From positions 1,860,001 to 1,924,000 of the forward strand of contig NZ_WUBI01000001.1 in the NCBI RefSeq assembly GCF_009807035.1: 64,000 nt of DNA, written 5' to 3'. The stretch's first letter is position 1; each line of letters starts with the position of its first letter. Under the pieces are notes generated by a model that saw only the letters and a program-made list of their open reading frames with translations, did no database searches and had not been told where the DNA came from. The position numbers and the translations under genes are program-made. The DNA is from Paenibacillus dendrobii. GTDB taxonomy: Bacteria; Bacillota; Bacilli; Paenibacillales; Paenibacillaceae. Positions 26,057 through 34,236 of the stretch are shown here, piece by piece.

Positions 26057-28336
26057 TCAGCTGACATGCGCGAGCGCTGTCATGAAATTTTTCAAGGCAG
26101 TCAGACCCGATTCCGAAGCAGGCTGCCAGCGTTTCAACTCTTCGTCTTTGCCGTGATTGTATTGTGCAATCTTATCCTTCAGCACAGCCTTGTAGCCGGG
26201 GTTTATCGCCGATTCCCGCTTCATCGCAATCAGCAACTCCTCCCAATCCACCGGAGTGTTATAACCCATCCGATCCGGATACTTGACGGCCAGCTGTATT
26301 CCTTCATCCAATGAGCCGCCCGAATATAAGAATAATGCAAGGTAAGCACCAATAAACCGGTGGCTTTTGTCGTTTTCGATGGATTTCTTCAGGTACACTT
26401 TCGCCTCATCGGTTTTTCCCTGTTTCATAAGGGCCATCGCATGGTTACCATCGCTGTAGCTGTTATCTTTGAATGGTCTCATCGACTCCGCAATGGCATA
26501 GTAACGGTTATATCGATTCCAATCCGCCTGTTTAAAATAATAGTCAGCAAGCCATTCATAATAATTCTCCGTGGGATGCAGTTCCACCAACTTTTTCAGG
26601 ATATCGATCTGCTGAGCATCCATAGACTTCTTCTCTTCGGCATCCGCCGTTCCAGCTCCTCGCAGCAGCGAGGTTTTCCCCTTGAGGATCATTAGCATCA
26701 TATGCAGAGAATGCGCATCCGAAGGGTCACGGTCTGCATCGGCTTCATACATGGCTTCCGCATCATCCAGCTTTCCGGCAAGCAGCATCTCGTCGGCCTC
26801 CGTTAACGTCCGTTCCTTCAAATAAAAGAAGGGCAGATTTCCGGTCAAATCATTGCTGAGACGATATCCGTTGCTTCGGGTCAGCAGCTTGCCATCGGCA
26901 CTGTAGGCTTCGACGCTCCACGAAAACTGATTCTTCGCGTTCGCATATCCAAGCAGGGACAGAGGATCGAGTTGTTCTTGCTCCTTGCCGTGCGAATATG
27001 AGGAAATACCCGATATTTCATAATAAAGGTCTTCAGCCTGAACCTGTACCCGGGGCGTGGTAATCCCTTGTCTGACCGCTCTGCTTGTGGAACCCGAATG
27101 CAGCTTCATGCCTATATTCAAATTGTAGTACGCTGCACCCGCCACAGGCTCCCACTCAAAAGTCATGGTTTTATCCCTTACAACGTCTTCGTTCACAGGC
27201 GATTTCAGTTCCATCAGTGGCTGGAAGACCACATCCTCCTGCACCTTGGACTGCCCTCTCAGATCGATCCAGCCGTCATCTGGCAATACGGGCCATGTCC
27301 AGCCGCTGATTTGGCTTAGATTCACCCCGAGGAATAGCTTATAGGAGTTTGGTACAACCCCTTTGAACGTATACTCTCCTTTGCCATTGGTCATCGTCTG
27401 ATACGGCTCCATATCGAAAATACTGCGGTTGATGTCTTCCTCCCTCCGCAGAAAGACCCCGGCATAAGCTAGAGGCTCCCCATTGGATTTGGTAATCGTG
27501 CCGGAGACCTCCGCTCCAGTCTTGATCTTGTTGGAGGAGAGCTTATTCTGCCGGTCCAGGATCCCCTGAAGCTGTTCCGATTGCAGTTTGACGACGTCCC
27601 CATCCTTCATTTGGTTCTTTTGCCGCTCCATCTCATCCTGAATCTGTTTCAGCATTTCAGCTGCTTTTCCGTCGGACATGGCATACTCCACGAGTAAATC
27701 GGAAATGCGCACATAGGTATCTGAATTGATTGAGTTTTTGTTTTCCAGCAGCATGTCTGCACACAGCCGAAGGAGCTCATCATACTGCTCATGCTCTGCG
27801 GCCAGTTTGGCCTGCAACATGAACAATTCATCTCTTGCATAGATATACCGGGTGATATGCAGTCGTTTTCGGGCTTCAGTCAGCAGCTGAGCAGCCTTTT
27901 CCCACTGTCCCGAGCCGTCGTAGTAATATGTCAGCAGCTTGGCTGCTGTGCTGATGGCCGGATCCGAGGTTCCACTTTGCACATACAGCTCCAGATATGG
28001 AACCTGCTCCTTCAGGTTGAATTCCGGCTGGGTATCTACCTCCGAAGAACCTCCCCCATACATAGATCCATCTGGACCAATGTAGACATCATAGATATGG
28101 GTCAAGTCACCGCTGTCGTCTTTTAGCATATATTCTTCAATCAGTTTCAGCTGCTCATCCGGCTTAGCCGAATCGATCATATGCAGGATTTGCTCGCTCT
28201 TCTCTGCCTGCATGACGCCCCGGTCTGCCTCTGCCAACTTCTGAGAAGAAGATGTCCCGTAATTAAAAGCAAAAACGAACACCATCAACAGCCCCAGAAA
28301 ATAGACAAGCTGTTTAACCTTGATCCGGATCTTCAT
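26057..28336 (-). CDS. Large membrane protein with carboxypeptidase-regulatory-like and TPR domains
   Basis: A 759-residue protein with one N-terminal membrane helix (about 10-26, LVYFLGLLMVFVFAF). The first half is helical, TPR-like. A carboxypeptidase-regulatory-like beta domain follows (about 295-370, SGTITKSNGEPLAYAGVFLRR and NGKGEYTFKGVVPNSYKLF), then a second Ig/fibronectin-like part (about 385-500, FEWEPVAGAAYYNLNIG), then TPR-like helices (about 530-735). It lies downstream of an ECF sigma factor and a short membrane protein with overlapping frames, so it is probably the sensor or effector of that signalling unit. ATG 28336 is 10 nt after AAAGGAGG. No homologue name is known to me. 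Confidence 0.8.
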   Translation of the reverse strand: MKIRIKVKQLVYFLGLLMVFVFAFNYGTSSSQKLAEADRGVMQAEKSEQILHMIDSAKPDEQLKLIEEYMLKDDSGDLTHIYDVYIGPDGSMYGGGSSEVDTQPEFNLKEQVPYLELYVQSGTSDPAISTAAKLLTYYYDGSGQWEKAAQLLTEARKRLHITRYIYARDELFMLQAKLAAEHEQYDELLRLCADMLLENKNSINSDTYVRISDLLVEYAMSDGKAAEMLKQIQDEMERQKNQMKDGDVVKLQSEQLQGILDRQNKLSSNKIKTGAEVSGTITKSNGEPLAYAGVFLRREEDINRSIFDMEPYQTMTNGKGEYTFKGVVPNSYKLFLGVNLSQISGWTWPVLPDDGWIDLRGQSKVQEDVVFQPLMELKSPVNEDVVRDKTMTFEWEPVAGAAYYNLNIGMKLHSGSTSRAVRQGITTPRVQVQAEDLYYEISGISSYSHGKEQEQLDPLSLLGYANAKNQFSWSVEAYSADGKLLTRSNGYRLSNDLTGNLPFFYLKERTLTEADEMLLAGKLDDAEAMYEADADRDPSDAHSLHMMLMILKGKTSLLRGAGTADAEEKKSMDAQQIDILKKLVELHPTENYYEWLADYYFKQADWNRYNRYYAIAESMRPFKDNSYSDGNHAMALMKQGKTDEAKVYLKKSIENDKSHRFIGAYLALFLYSGGSLDEGIQLAVKYPDRMGYNTPVDWEELLIAMKRESAINPGYKAVLKDKIAQYNHGKDEELKRWQPASESGLTALKNFMTALAHVS

Positions 28337-28667
28337 AGCGGGCCAGCCTCCTTTCAAATTCATCCTTCCAATAGATGCTGCCACCCGTTTCAATCAATTC
28401 ACGCTGCTGCGGCGCTTCGCTGGAAACGGCTGGTTCCGATTTGGGCTGACGTGCCGCATGATACAGAAAAGCCGCTGTTAACAGAAGCGCAAACACCGTT
28501 CCGAGCAGAATGATCGGCAGCTCCAGTTCTTTGTTCCAAAAGGCTCGTAAACGTCCGCGCACCGTTGTTGGATGGGTTCTCCGAACGACTTCTTCCTGTT
28601 GGCTGAATTGAAGACCGGAGAGCTCCCGTTCCAGCTGTTGTTTCAGATGTGACTGTTCTTGTTCCAT
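28314..28667 (-). CDS. Small single-pass membrane protein, likely anti-sigma factor
   Basis: A 117-residue protein with a charged cytoplasmic N-terminus (MEQEQSHLKQQLERELSGLQFSQ), one transmembrane helix (about 51-68, IILLGTVFALLLTAAFLY) and an external tail. The size and topology, plus its place directly after an ECF sigma gene, suggest an anti-sigma factor. The zinc-finger HxxxCxxC motif of the ZAS class is absent, so it would be a non-zinc type. ATG 28667 follows GGAGGGGG by 7 nt. It overlaps the sigma gene by 25 nt and the downstream gene by 23 nt. Confidence 0.78.
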   Translation of the reverse strand: MEQEQSHLKQQLERELSGLQFSQQEEVVRRTHPTTVRGRLRAFWNKELELPIILLGTVFALLLTAAFLYHAARQPKSEPAVSSEAPQQRELIETGGSIYWKDEFERRLARYEDPDQG

Positions 28668-29263
28668 TCGACATCCCCCTCCTTCTCCAGCGCCTGCCTC
28701 AAAGCATTCCGGCCTCTGGCCAGCCTGGCCTTGACTGTATTGCTGTTCAGATCCAAGTGCTCCGCAATTTCATTCACGCTGAATTCCTGAAAATAATGAA
28801 GTGTAATCACTTCACGGTAAATGTAGCTCAAATGATGTATCGCCGTTGTAAGTCTTCCGTTCTTTAATTCCTGCATCAACTGCTCTTCAGGACCCGGCTC
28901 TTGATCCTCTGCCAGCCATTTCTCCATTTGGGCCGAGGGAAACAGGTTTCTGAAGCTCCAGGTTCTCTGTTTCATGCGGCAGCGATTCACGACAATGCGG
29001 ATGAGCCAGCTTTTCAGCTTGGTGTCGTCCTTCAGCTGCACAATTCTTTCATAAGCCATGATAAAGCTGTCCTGCACGGCTTCCTCTGCCTCATGCCGAT
29101 CCCGGAGCAGCAAATAAGCGGTGCGCAGCAGATCATCTCCGTATAATTGCATCAGCATCCGAAGTGCTTCCTCATCCTTTCGTTTCAATCCAGGTATAAT
29201 ATCCAGTCCGCTTTCCTCCCCCCTGCTATAATGATGCATCCAAACGAGGTTTGGTTGCATCAT
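28643..29263 (-). CDS. ECF-type RNA polymerase sigma factor
   Basis: An extracytoplasmic-function sigma-70 factor. Region 2 (about 35-100: LLRTAYLLLRDRHEAEEAVQDSFIMAYERI ... LKSWLIRIVVNRCRMK) and region 4 (about 145-195: YREVITLHYFQEFSVNEIAEHLDLNSNTVKARLARGRNALR) are complete. The start is uncertain. ATG 29263 and ATG 29239 sit inside a 33-bp inverted repeat without a ribosome binding site. A strong GGGGGGAGG at about 29215 would place initiation near codon 20 (CTG 29206) or later. It is first in the sigma / membrane protein / effector operon. Confidence 0.9.
   Translation of the reverse strand: MMQPNLVWMHHYSRGEESGLDIIPGLKRKDEEALRMLMQLYGDDLLRTAYLLLRDRHEAEEAVQDSFIMAYERIVQLKDDTKLKSWLIRIVVNRCRMKQRTWSFRNLFPSAQMEKWLAEDQEPGPEEQLMQELKNGRLTTAIHHLSYIYREVITLHYFQEFSVNEIAEHLDLNSNTVKARLARGRNALRQALEKEGDVEWNKNSHI
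29231..29263. repeat. 33-bp inverted repeat at the start of the ECF sigma gene
   Basis: Arms 29231-29245 (ATGATGCATCCAAAC) and 29249-29263 differ at one position and have a 3-bp centre. It may be an operator, for example for autoregulation, or an RNA hairpin in the 5' leader. Confidence 0.65.
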
Positions 29264-29376
29264 GTTGTAAGAAAACCGTCTATCGGTGCAATATTAAGCA
29301 GACAGACCGAATCCAGTGGGAGTTTTTCTTGCCGGATTTGAATGCGAATGTTCTGCGTTTTAACTGCCTGATCTCC

Positions 29377-29407
29377 AAAAAAAGACGGCTTCCTTAGGAA
29401 ACCGTCT
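29377..29407 (-). terminator. Terminator of the GNAT gene at 29440
   Basis: AGACGG/CCGTCT stem with an inner TTCC/GGAA extension and seven T residues on the minus strand. Confidence 0.85.
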
Positions 29408-29439
29408 CAAGCTGCCACTCATGGAATGTAGCGTTAAAC

Positions 29440-29871
29440 TTAATTCTCATCCTCTTCCTCAACCTCATAAACGCATCGGTATCGCTCCACCCCTGGATAC
29501 AGCTCACCCAGACTGTTGACGACAAAGCCGAGATTCCGGTAAAAATCCACAGCCTCCTCATCGGTTTCCGCGATCACTCTTTCCGGCTTCTCCTTGGTCA
29601 TGATCTCCAGAATCATTCCTCTGCCATACCCTAGCCCGCGATTTTCCGGGATGACCGCAATATGATGGAGGATCACTTCATTCCCCGTCTTCTCATATCC
29701 GGCCAAGCCTACCAGAAGCTCTCCATCCTCATAGCCATACAGCTGCCACGCCTCATTGCTTTCATATTCGCTGACGGTTTTCTCGACCGACTGATCATCC
29801 GGGAATACTGCATAGGAGAACAGCTCGGCCACCTCCGGTTTGCGTATGTACGATTTGATATTCAACAGCAT
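29440..29871 (-). CDS. GNAT family N-acetyltransferase
   Basis: A 143-residue Gcn5-related acetyltransferase. The acetyl-CoA-binding motif A is VIPENRGLGYGRGMILEI (Q/RxxGxG/A type), preceded by the LHHIAV strand, and motif B is DFYRNLGFVVNSL. The substrate is unknown. ATG 29871 follows GGAGG by 8 nt; an upstream extension to 29904 lacks a ribosome binding site. It is monocistronic with its own terminator. Confidence 0.85.
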   Translation of the reverse strand: MLLNIKSYIRKPEVAELFSYAVFPDDQSVEKTVSEYESNEAWQLYGYEDGELLVGLAGYEKTGNEVILHHIAVIPENRGLGYGRGMILEIMTKEKPERVIAETDEEAVDFYRNLGFVVNSLGELYPGVERYRCVYEVEEEDEN

Positions 29872-30087
29872 AACAATGACCTCCACTTTATCTTGCTCAT
29901 GCAAGTTTTCGTTCCGTTACTTTACCCTTTCGGACGAAAAAATTCAACTCTTCATCTCACCCATAGGCTCCGGGCATGAATGATATGCCATACTGATATT
30001 GAAAAAAGTTTATCCGAAGGCGTACACTTGGTTAAGAAAGTAATTGATCTGTTTTCAAATTCTTTTCAAAGAAAGAGGCAGCGCATC

Positions 30088-31287
30088 ATGAGTTATATAC
30101 AACACGGAACTTCCGCCTTCCGCAAAACGAGTCTGGCTCTATTCGCAGGAGGCTTTAACACGTTTGCTATCCTTTACTATACTCAGCCGCTGATGCCCGA
30201 GTTCTCTAAGGAGTTCGGCATATCACCAGTTACGGCCAGCCTCTCGCTGTCGCTGACAACGCTGATTCTGGCTTTCAGTATGATCATCGTAGGCTCGCTG
30301 AGCGAATCCTGGGGACGCAAACCGATCATGACGGTTGCCATGATCACCGCTTCAGTACTGACGCTGATCACTGCCTTCGCACCGAATTTTCATGTTCTTC
30401 TCATTTTCCGTATCATACTCGGCATTGTATTGGCCGGACTCCCGGCCATCGCCATGGCTTATCTCGGCGAAGAAATCGCCCCTGCAAGCCTAGGAGCTGT
30501 GATGGGTCTCTATATCAGCGGCAATTCCATAGGGGGCATGGGCGGAAGAGTGATAACCGGCGTGCTGACCGACCTGTGGAATTGGCGCATTGCCATAGCC
30601 GCGATCGGATTCCTCGGTCTGGTGTTTAGCATCGTCTTCATGTTCCTGCTGCCTCCTTCCCGTCATTTCGAGGCTCGTCCGCTCCGGTTCAAGTCGCTGC
30701 TACGCTCACTCGGCAATCAGTTCAAAGACCCCGGGCTGCTCATTCTGTATGCGCTGGGATTTCTGCTCATGGGAAGCTTCGTTTCACTATATAACTACAT
30801 CGGTTACCAGTTGATTGCTCCGCCGTATTCTCTCAGCCAGACGATTGTCGGCTTTATCTTTATCGTCTACATTGCCGGAACTTTCAGCTCCACCTGGATG
30901 GGAAAGATGGCTGATACCCATGGGAGACCTCTCATGCTCAGAATCGGGCTGCTCATCTTCCTTTGCGGTGCGCTGTTGACACTCAGTCCGCTGCTGGTGA
31001 TTAAAATCGCCGGTATTATTATTTTCACGTTTGGTTTCTTCGGTTCCCACTCCATAGCCAGCTCCTGGATCGGCATCCGGGCAACGCATGAAAAAGCACA
31101 AGCCTCTTCGCTGTACTTATTCTTCTATTATGCGGGCTCCAGTGTCGGCGGAACACTCGGCGGCACCTTCTGGAGTTCGTACGGATGGCACGGTGTGGTC
31201 GGCATGATAGCCAGCTTCCTGGTTATCGCATTGCTGCTGTCCATGCTGCTGGCCCGGCTCCATCAAAAAAATGCCGCGAAAGCTTGA
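30088..31287 (+). CDS. MFS transporter (YnfM type)
   Basis: A 399-residue, 12-helix major facilitator superfamily transporter. The loop 2-3 motif is GSLSESWGRKPIM, and the loop 8-9 copy is GKMADTHGRPLML. The sequence resembles the YnfM/AraJ type of efflux carriers, often linked to drug or metabolite export. ATG 30088 follows AAAGAGG with 9-nt spacing; an earlier frame start at 29980 lacks one. It is monocistronic and convergent with a methyltransferase gene across a shared terminator. Confidence 0.88.
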   Translation: MSYIQHGTSAFRKTSLALFAGGFNTFAILYYTQPLMPEFSKEFGISPVTASLSLSLTTLILAFSMIIVGSLSESWGRKPIMTVAMITASVLTLITAFAPNFHVLLIFRIILGIVLAGLPAIAMAYLGEEIAPASLGAVMGLYISGNSIGGMGGRVITGVLTDLWNWRIAIAAIGFLGLVFSIVFMFLLPPSRHFEARPLRFKSLLRSLGNQFKDPGLLILYALGFLLMGSFVSLYNYIGYQLIAPPYSLSQTIVGFIFIVYIAGTFSSTWMGKMADTHGRPLMLRIGLLIFLCGALLTLSPLLVIKIAGIIIFTFGFFGSHSIASSWIGIRATHEKAQASSLYLFFYYAGSSVGGTLGGTFWSSYGWHGVVGMIASFLVIALLLSMLLARLHQKNAAKA

Positions 31288-31345
31288 TTGGAATCAAGAA
31301 ACAGACTTATACAGGAATATCGCCAACTCCTATGATCTACGAATA

Positions 31346-31369
31346 CAAGCAGCCCATGTGGGCTGCTTG
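31346..31369. terminator. Bidirectional terminator
   Basis: Arms 31346-31356 and 31359-31369 (CAAGCAGCCCA / TGGGCTGCTTG) form an 11-bp palindrome with a 2-nt loop, followed by short T runs. Confidence 0.75.
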
Positions 31370-31378
31370 TTCTGATGT

Positions 31379-32095
31379 TTATTGAATTTTTTGAGCGACA
31401 TAGGTGACGAGGTTACATCTGAAATCAATATGGCGACCGTCCTTCTCTTCTTCGATGCTTTGCGGAACAGCCTGCTTGATGAGCACATTCCATTCTTCGT
31501 AGGTATGATCAAGCAAATCTAAAGCCTCCTGTTGCGGGATGTTCAGCTCAATCAGGCCCTTCGTGTTCTCACCCGTAGTACGGTCTACTTCTTCCACTTC
31601 GGTGCTCATTGTAATGCAGTGGATTCCGCCGAGCTTGGTGCCTTTTTGCATCGCATCCAACGTCCGCTGCAACGCATCCATCGACGAGGTGTGCTCCAGG
31701 CAAGAGCAAGCTAGAATATAATCATACGCATCTTCGGCGATTGGGTAATGCTCCACGTCTGCCGCTTCCGCTTCGATCAAATGACCGACACCGAATTCGT
31801 CTGCGTTGCTTCTCAGCTTCGCAGCCGCATCTTCCAGCAGATCCACTCCCTTTATTTTGCTCAAAGAGCCTTTCAACCGCTCGGCGACCGGAATCGTGTT
31901 GCGGCCGACGCCGCAACCTAAATCCAGCACGGTCAAATCATCCTTATGCAGGAGCAATCGCTCCAGCATATCCATGACGACAGGTCCCGGCTCTGACATC
32001 CAGGTTCCGTCCTGAAAAATGTCGTTCTCCTCATAAAAACGCTGATGATAGTCCGCTTCAGACTGTCTTGCCGCCTCAAATTGTTCGCTGTTCAT
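31379..32095 (-). CDS. Class I SAM-dependent methyltransferase
   Basis: A 238-residue methyltransferase with motif I VLDLGCGVGRNTIPVAERL (about 69-87), followed by KGVDLLEDAAAKL (motif post I) and DYILACSCLEHTSSMDAL (motif II region). The substrate is unknown; it resembles small-molecule methyltransferases similar to UbiE or tellurite-resistance types. ATG 32095 follows GGGAGG by 7 nt; an earlier frame start to 32143 lacks one. It is convergent with the MFS gene. Confidence 0.85.
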   Translation of the reverse strand: MNSEQFEAARQSEADYHQRFYEENDIFQDGTWMSEPGPVVMDMLERLLLHKDDLTVLDLGCGVGRNTIPVAERLKGSLSKIKGVDLLEDAAAKLRSNADEFGVGHLIEAEAADVEHYPIAEDAYDYILACSCLEHTSSMDALQRTLDAMQKGTKLGGIHCITMSTEVEEVDRTTGENTKGLIELNIPQQEALDLLDHTYEEWNVLIKQAVPQSIEEEKDGRHIDFRCNLVTYVAQKIQ

Positions 32096-32196
32096 GTCTA
32101 TACCTCCCGGCTTCTTTTCATAAGCTACTAGAGATATACCCATTTCTCAGGACCATTCAATCGTACAGAAATACCCAAGACTTCCCTAAAACAATA

Positions 32197-32598
32197 TTAA
32201 TTAAACAACCATCGCTGTAAGACCATACGGATCGCCCAAATGATCAAACTGATCAGCAGCAAAAATGCACCGTTCTCCCGCTTGTCCCTGTCATCACGCA
32301 GCGCCGTGACACCGCCAACGATCATGCCGACAAACGGATATATGATCGTTGCGATCACCAGCATCACCATAAGCCAGCCTGAACCGGATAAAACCGCAGA
32401 ACTGCTGCCTGGGGGAGCATGCCGAGTATGAAGAGTATGAGATGTATCCGTCCTATCTCCATTGGTCACCTCTTGGCGAGGAGCTGTTTTCAAAGACCTG
32501 ACCGCCTTGGCCTTTTCCAAGGAAGCTCCGCACATCCTACAACTACCGGCAGCTACCGGATTGGATTCACCGCATGCCGGACATATTTTGACAGGCAC
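32197..32598 (-). CDS. Zinc-ribbon membrane protein
   Basis: A protein of about 133 residues with an N-terminal zinc ribbon (CPACGESN...CRMCG, two CxxC knuckles at about 5-27), a polar linker, and two hydrophobic helices (about 80-103 and 112-130). It probably sits in the membrane with the ribbon inside. No specific function is known. GTG 32598 is 5 nt from GGAGGGG and is preferred over the upstream GTG at 32619, which is itself next to the ribosome binding site. Confidence 0.75.
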   Translation of the reverse strand: MPVKICPACGESNPVAAGSCRMCGASLEKAKAVRSLKTAPRQEVTNGDRTDTSHTLHTRHAPPGSSSAVLSGSGWLMVMLVIATIIYPFVGMIVGGVTALRDDRDKRENGAFLLLISLIIWAIRMVLQRWLFN

Positions 32599-32633
32599 TG
32601 TTTCCCCTCCCATTTTCACGCTTTTCCTAATTA

Positions 32634-32849
32634 TAACAAAAACGTCTTATCGACGTACCTTCAATGAAGACAGACCGCGTTTAGATGTAGTTTTTCTTGC
32701 GATATCAGGTTGCGCTTTCCCCGGAGTTAACCTTTCTGATATCTTAACAAAAACGTCTTATCGACGTACCTTCAATGAAGACAGACCGCGTTTAGATGTA
32801 GTTTTTCTTGCGATATCTGGTTGCACTTTCCCCGGAGTTAACCTTTCTG
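32634..32849. repeat. 111-bp tandem direct repeat, two copies
   Basis: Copy 1 starts at 32634 and copy 2 at 32745. They match for about 105 bp with two substitutions. On the minus strand each copy contains ACGTC-loop-GACGT-TTTTT, a mini-terminator-like hairpin, so the duplication doubles the 3' region of the fabF-like gene ending at 32853. The unit is a multiple of three (37 codons) and stays open in one plus-strand frame, but I see no start or RBS. Confidence 0.85.
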
Positions 32850-32852
32850 AGA

Positions 32853-34091
32853 TTATGGCTCAAACTTCTGAAAAACGATCACGGCGTTATGTCCTCCAAA
32901 ACCAAAGGAATTAGAAATACCGATGTTGACATTCTTTTCTCTGGCTTCATTGGGTACTACGTCCAGATCACATCCGGGGTCAAGCACATGCTGATTAATC
33001 GTCGGAGGGATTTTGCCTTCCTGAATCATCTGCAGCATGGCGATGGCTTGCGCCCCGCCGGCAGCTCCAAACATATGACCCAGCATCGATTTGTTCGCCG
33101 TCACCGGAACCCGGTAAGCTTCTTCTCCAAAAAGCCGTTTGATCGCTTCCATTTCGGACCGGTCACCTACCTGCGTGCTCGTGGCATGGGCACTGATGAC
33201 ATCCACCTGCGCAGGCTCCACGCCTGCTTCCTTGAGTGCCAGTTTCATCGCCAGATAGGCTCCCCTTCCTTCCGGATGAGAAGCTACTACGTGATAAGCA
33301 TCCGATGTCGCGCCGTAGCCAGTGACCTCGGCATAAATTCGGGCACCGCGTCCCAGCGCGTGCGACAAGCTTTCCAATACCAAAATCCCGGCTCCTTCGG
33401 CCATCACAAAACCGTCGCGGCCGGCATCGAAAGGCCGGCTGGCTAGTGCAGGATCCCCGTCCCACGTGGAGAGGGCAGTCGCATTCCCAAAGCTGGCCAT
33501 CGAAATTTCCGTAATGGCGGCTTCTGCCCCGCCGGCGATGATAACATCCGCCCCGCCGGATCGGATCAGCCGGAACGCTTCCCCGATCGCCGTATTGCCG
33601 ATTGAGCACGCCGTCACCGGTGACAGGGTCGGCCCCTGTGCGCCCGTATGAATGCTGATCATGGCTGCTGCCATATTCGAGATCATCATCGGCACGAGCA
33701 GCGGACTAACCCGCGAAGCCCCCCGGGAGCGGAGAAGCTCTTCTTGTTCCATCAAGGTCGAAATCCCTCCGATCCCGGAACCGACATACACGCCCATCCG
33801 CTCCATGTCCACTTGCTCAAGGGAAAGACCTGCGTCCGAAATGGCATCCTCAGCCGCAGCCAGCGCAAATTGGCAGAATCGGTCCATACGCCGGGCCTCC
33901 TTTTTGCCAAAGCGTCCCTCCGCATCAAAATCACGAACCACGCCCGCAATATGCGTCTTCATTTGCGATGTATCCCAAGAATCAATCCGCGAGATTCCCG
34001 ATTTCCCTTGCAGCATCGCGTTCCAAAACGTTGATACTTTATTTCCTATCGGCGAAACCAGACCTGCGCCTGTAATCACGACTCTTTCCAT
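32853..34091 (-). CDS. fabF: Second 3-oxoacyl-[ACP] synthase II (KAS II paralogue)
   Basis: A 412-residue KAS II enzyme with the complete Cys-His-His set: Cys in VTACSIGNTA (about 163), His in SAHATSTQVGD (about 303) and His in MLGHMFGAAGG (about 340). It differs from the operon copy at 1360-2598 in many places, for example TACSIGN for TACATGS and HATST for HGTST, so it is a diverged paralogue, not a recent duplicate. ATG 34091 has AGAGGT directly upstream and GGGAGG 10 nt away. It is divergent from an MmyB-type regulator, which suggests regulation by acyl chains. Confidence 0.9.
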   Translation of the reverse strand: MERVVITGAGLVSPIGNKVSTFWNAMLQGKSGISRIDSWDTSQMKTHIAGVVRDFDAEGRFGKKEARRMDRFCQFALAAAEDAISDAGLSLEQVDMERMGVYVGSGIGGISTLMEQEELLRSRGASRVSPLLVPMMISNMAAAMISIHTGAQGPTLSPVTACSIGNTAIGEAFRLIRSGGADVIIAGGAEAAITEISMASFGNATALSTWDGDPALASRPFDAGRDGFVMAEGAGILVLESLSHALGRGARIYAEVTGYGATSDAYHVVASHPEGRGAYLAMKLALKEAGVEPAQVDVISAHATSTQVGDRSEMEAIKRLFGEEAYRVPVTANKSMLGHMFGAAGGAQAIAMLQMIQEGKIPPTINQHVLDPGCDLDVVPNEAREKNVNIGISNSFGFGGHNAVIVFQKFEP

Positions 34092-34144
34092 ACCTCTGTT
34101 ACCTCCCAGTACTCGTCTGTTATGGCATTATCTTTTCATAGCTG

Positions 34145-34189
34145 TTATCCTATTACAAGTTGTTGTTTATCCTAGTATAATGAATACTA
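34145..34189 (+). promoter_or_regulatory. Promoter with phased direct repeats between fabF paralogue and MmyB regulator
   Basis: TTACAA (34153-34158) and TATAAT (34176-34181) with 17-bp spacing form a plus-strand promoter. TTATCCTA occurs at 34145-34152 and 34167-34174, exactly 22 bp apart. TAGTAT/ATACTA (34173-34189) is an inverted repeat over the -10. These may be operator sites. Confidence 0.6.
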
Positions 34190-34236
34190 TGTTGAAGTTT
34201 AACGTTTAATATGGAATAGGAAAGGGAGCGCTTCTC

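Noticed and set aside
32462..32914. Plus-strand frame across the 111-bp tandem repeat
   Set aside because: The repeat unit is a multiple of three, which keeps the frame open by chance; there is no start site or RBS.
34173..34189. TAGTAT/ATACTA palindrome considered as a FapR box
   Set aside because: The half-sites are 7 bp apart instead of 5 and lack the central CC/GG bases.
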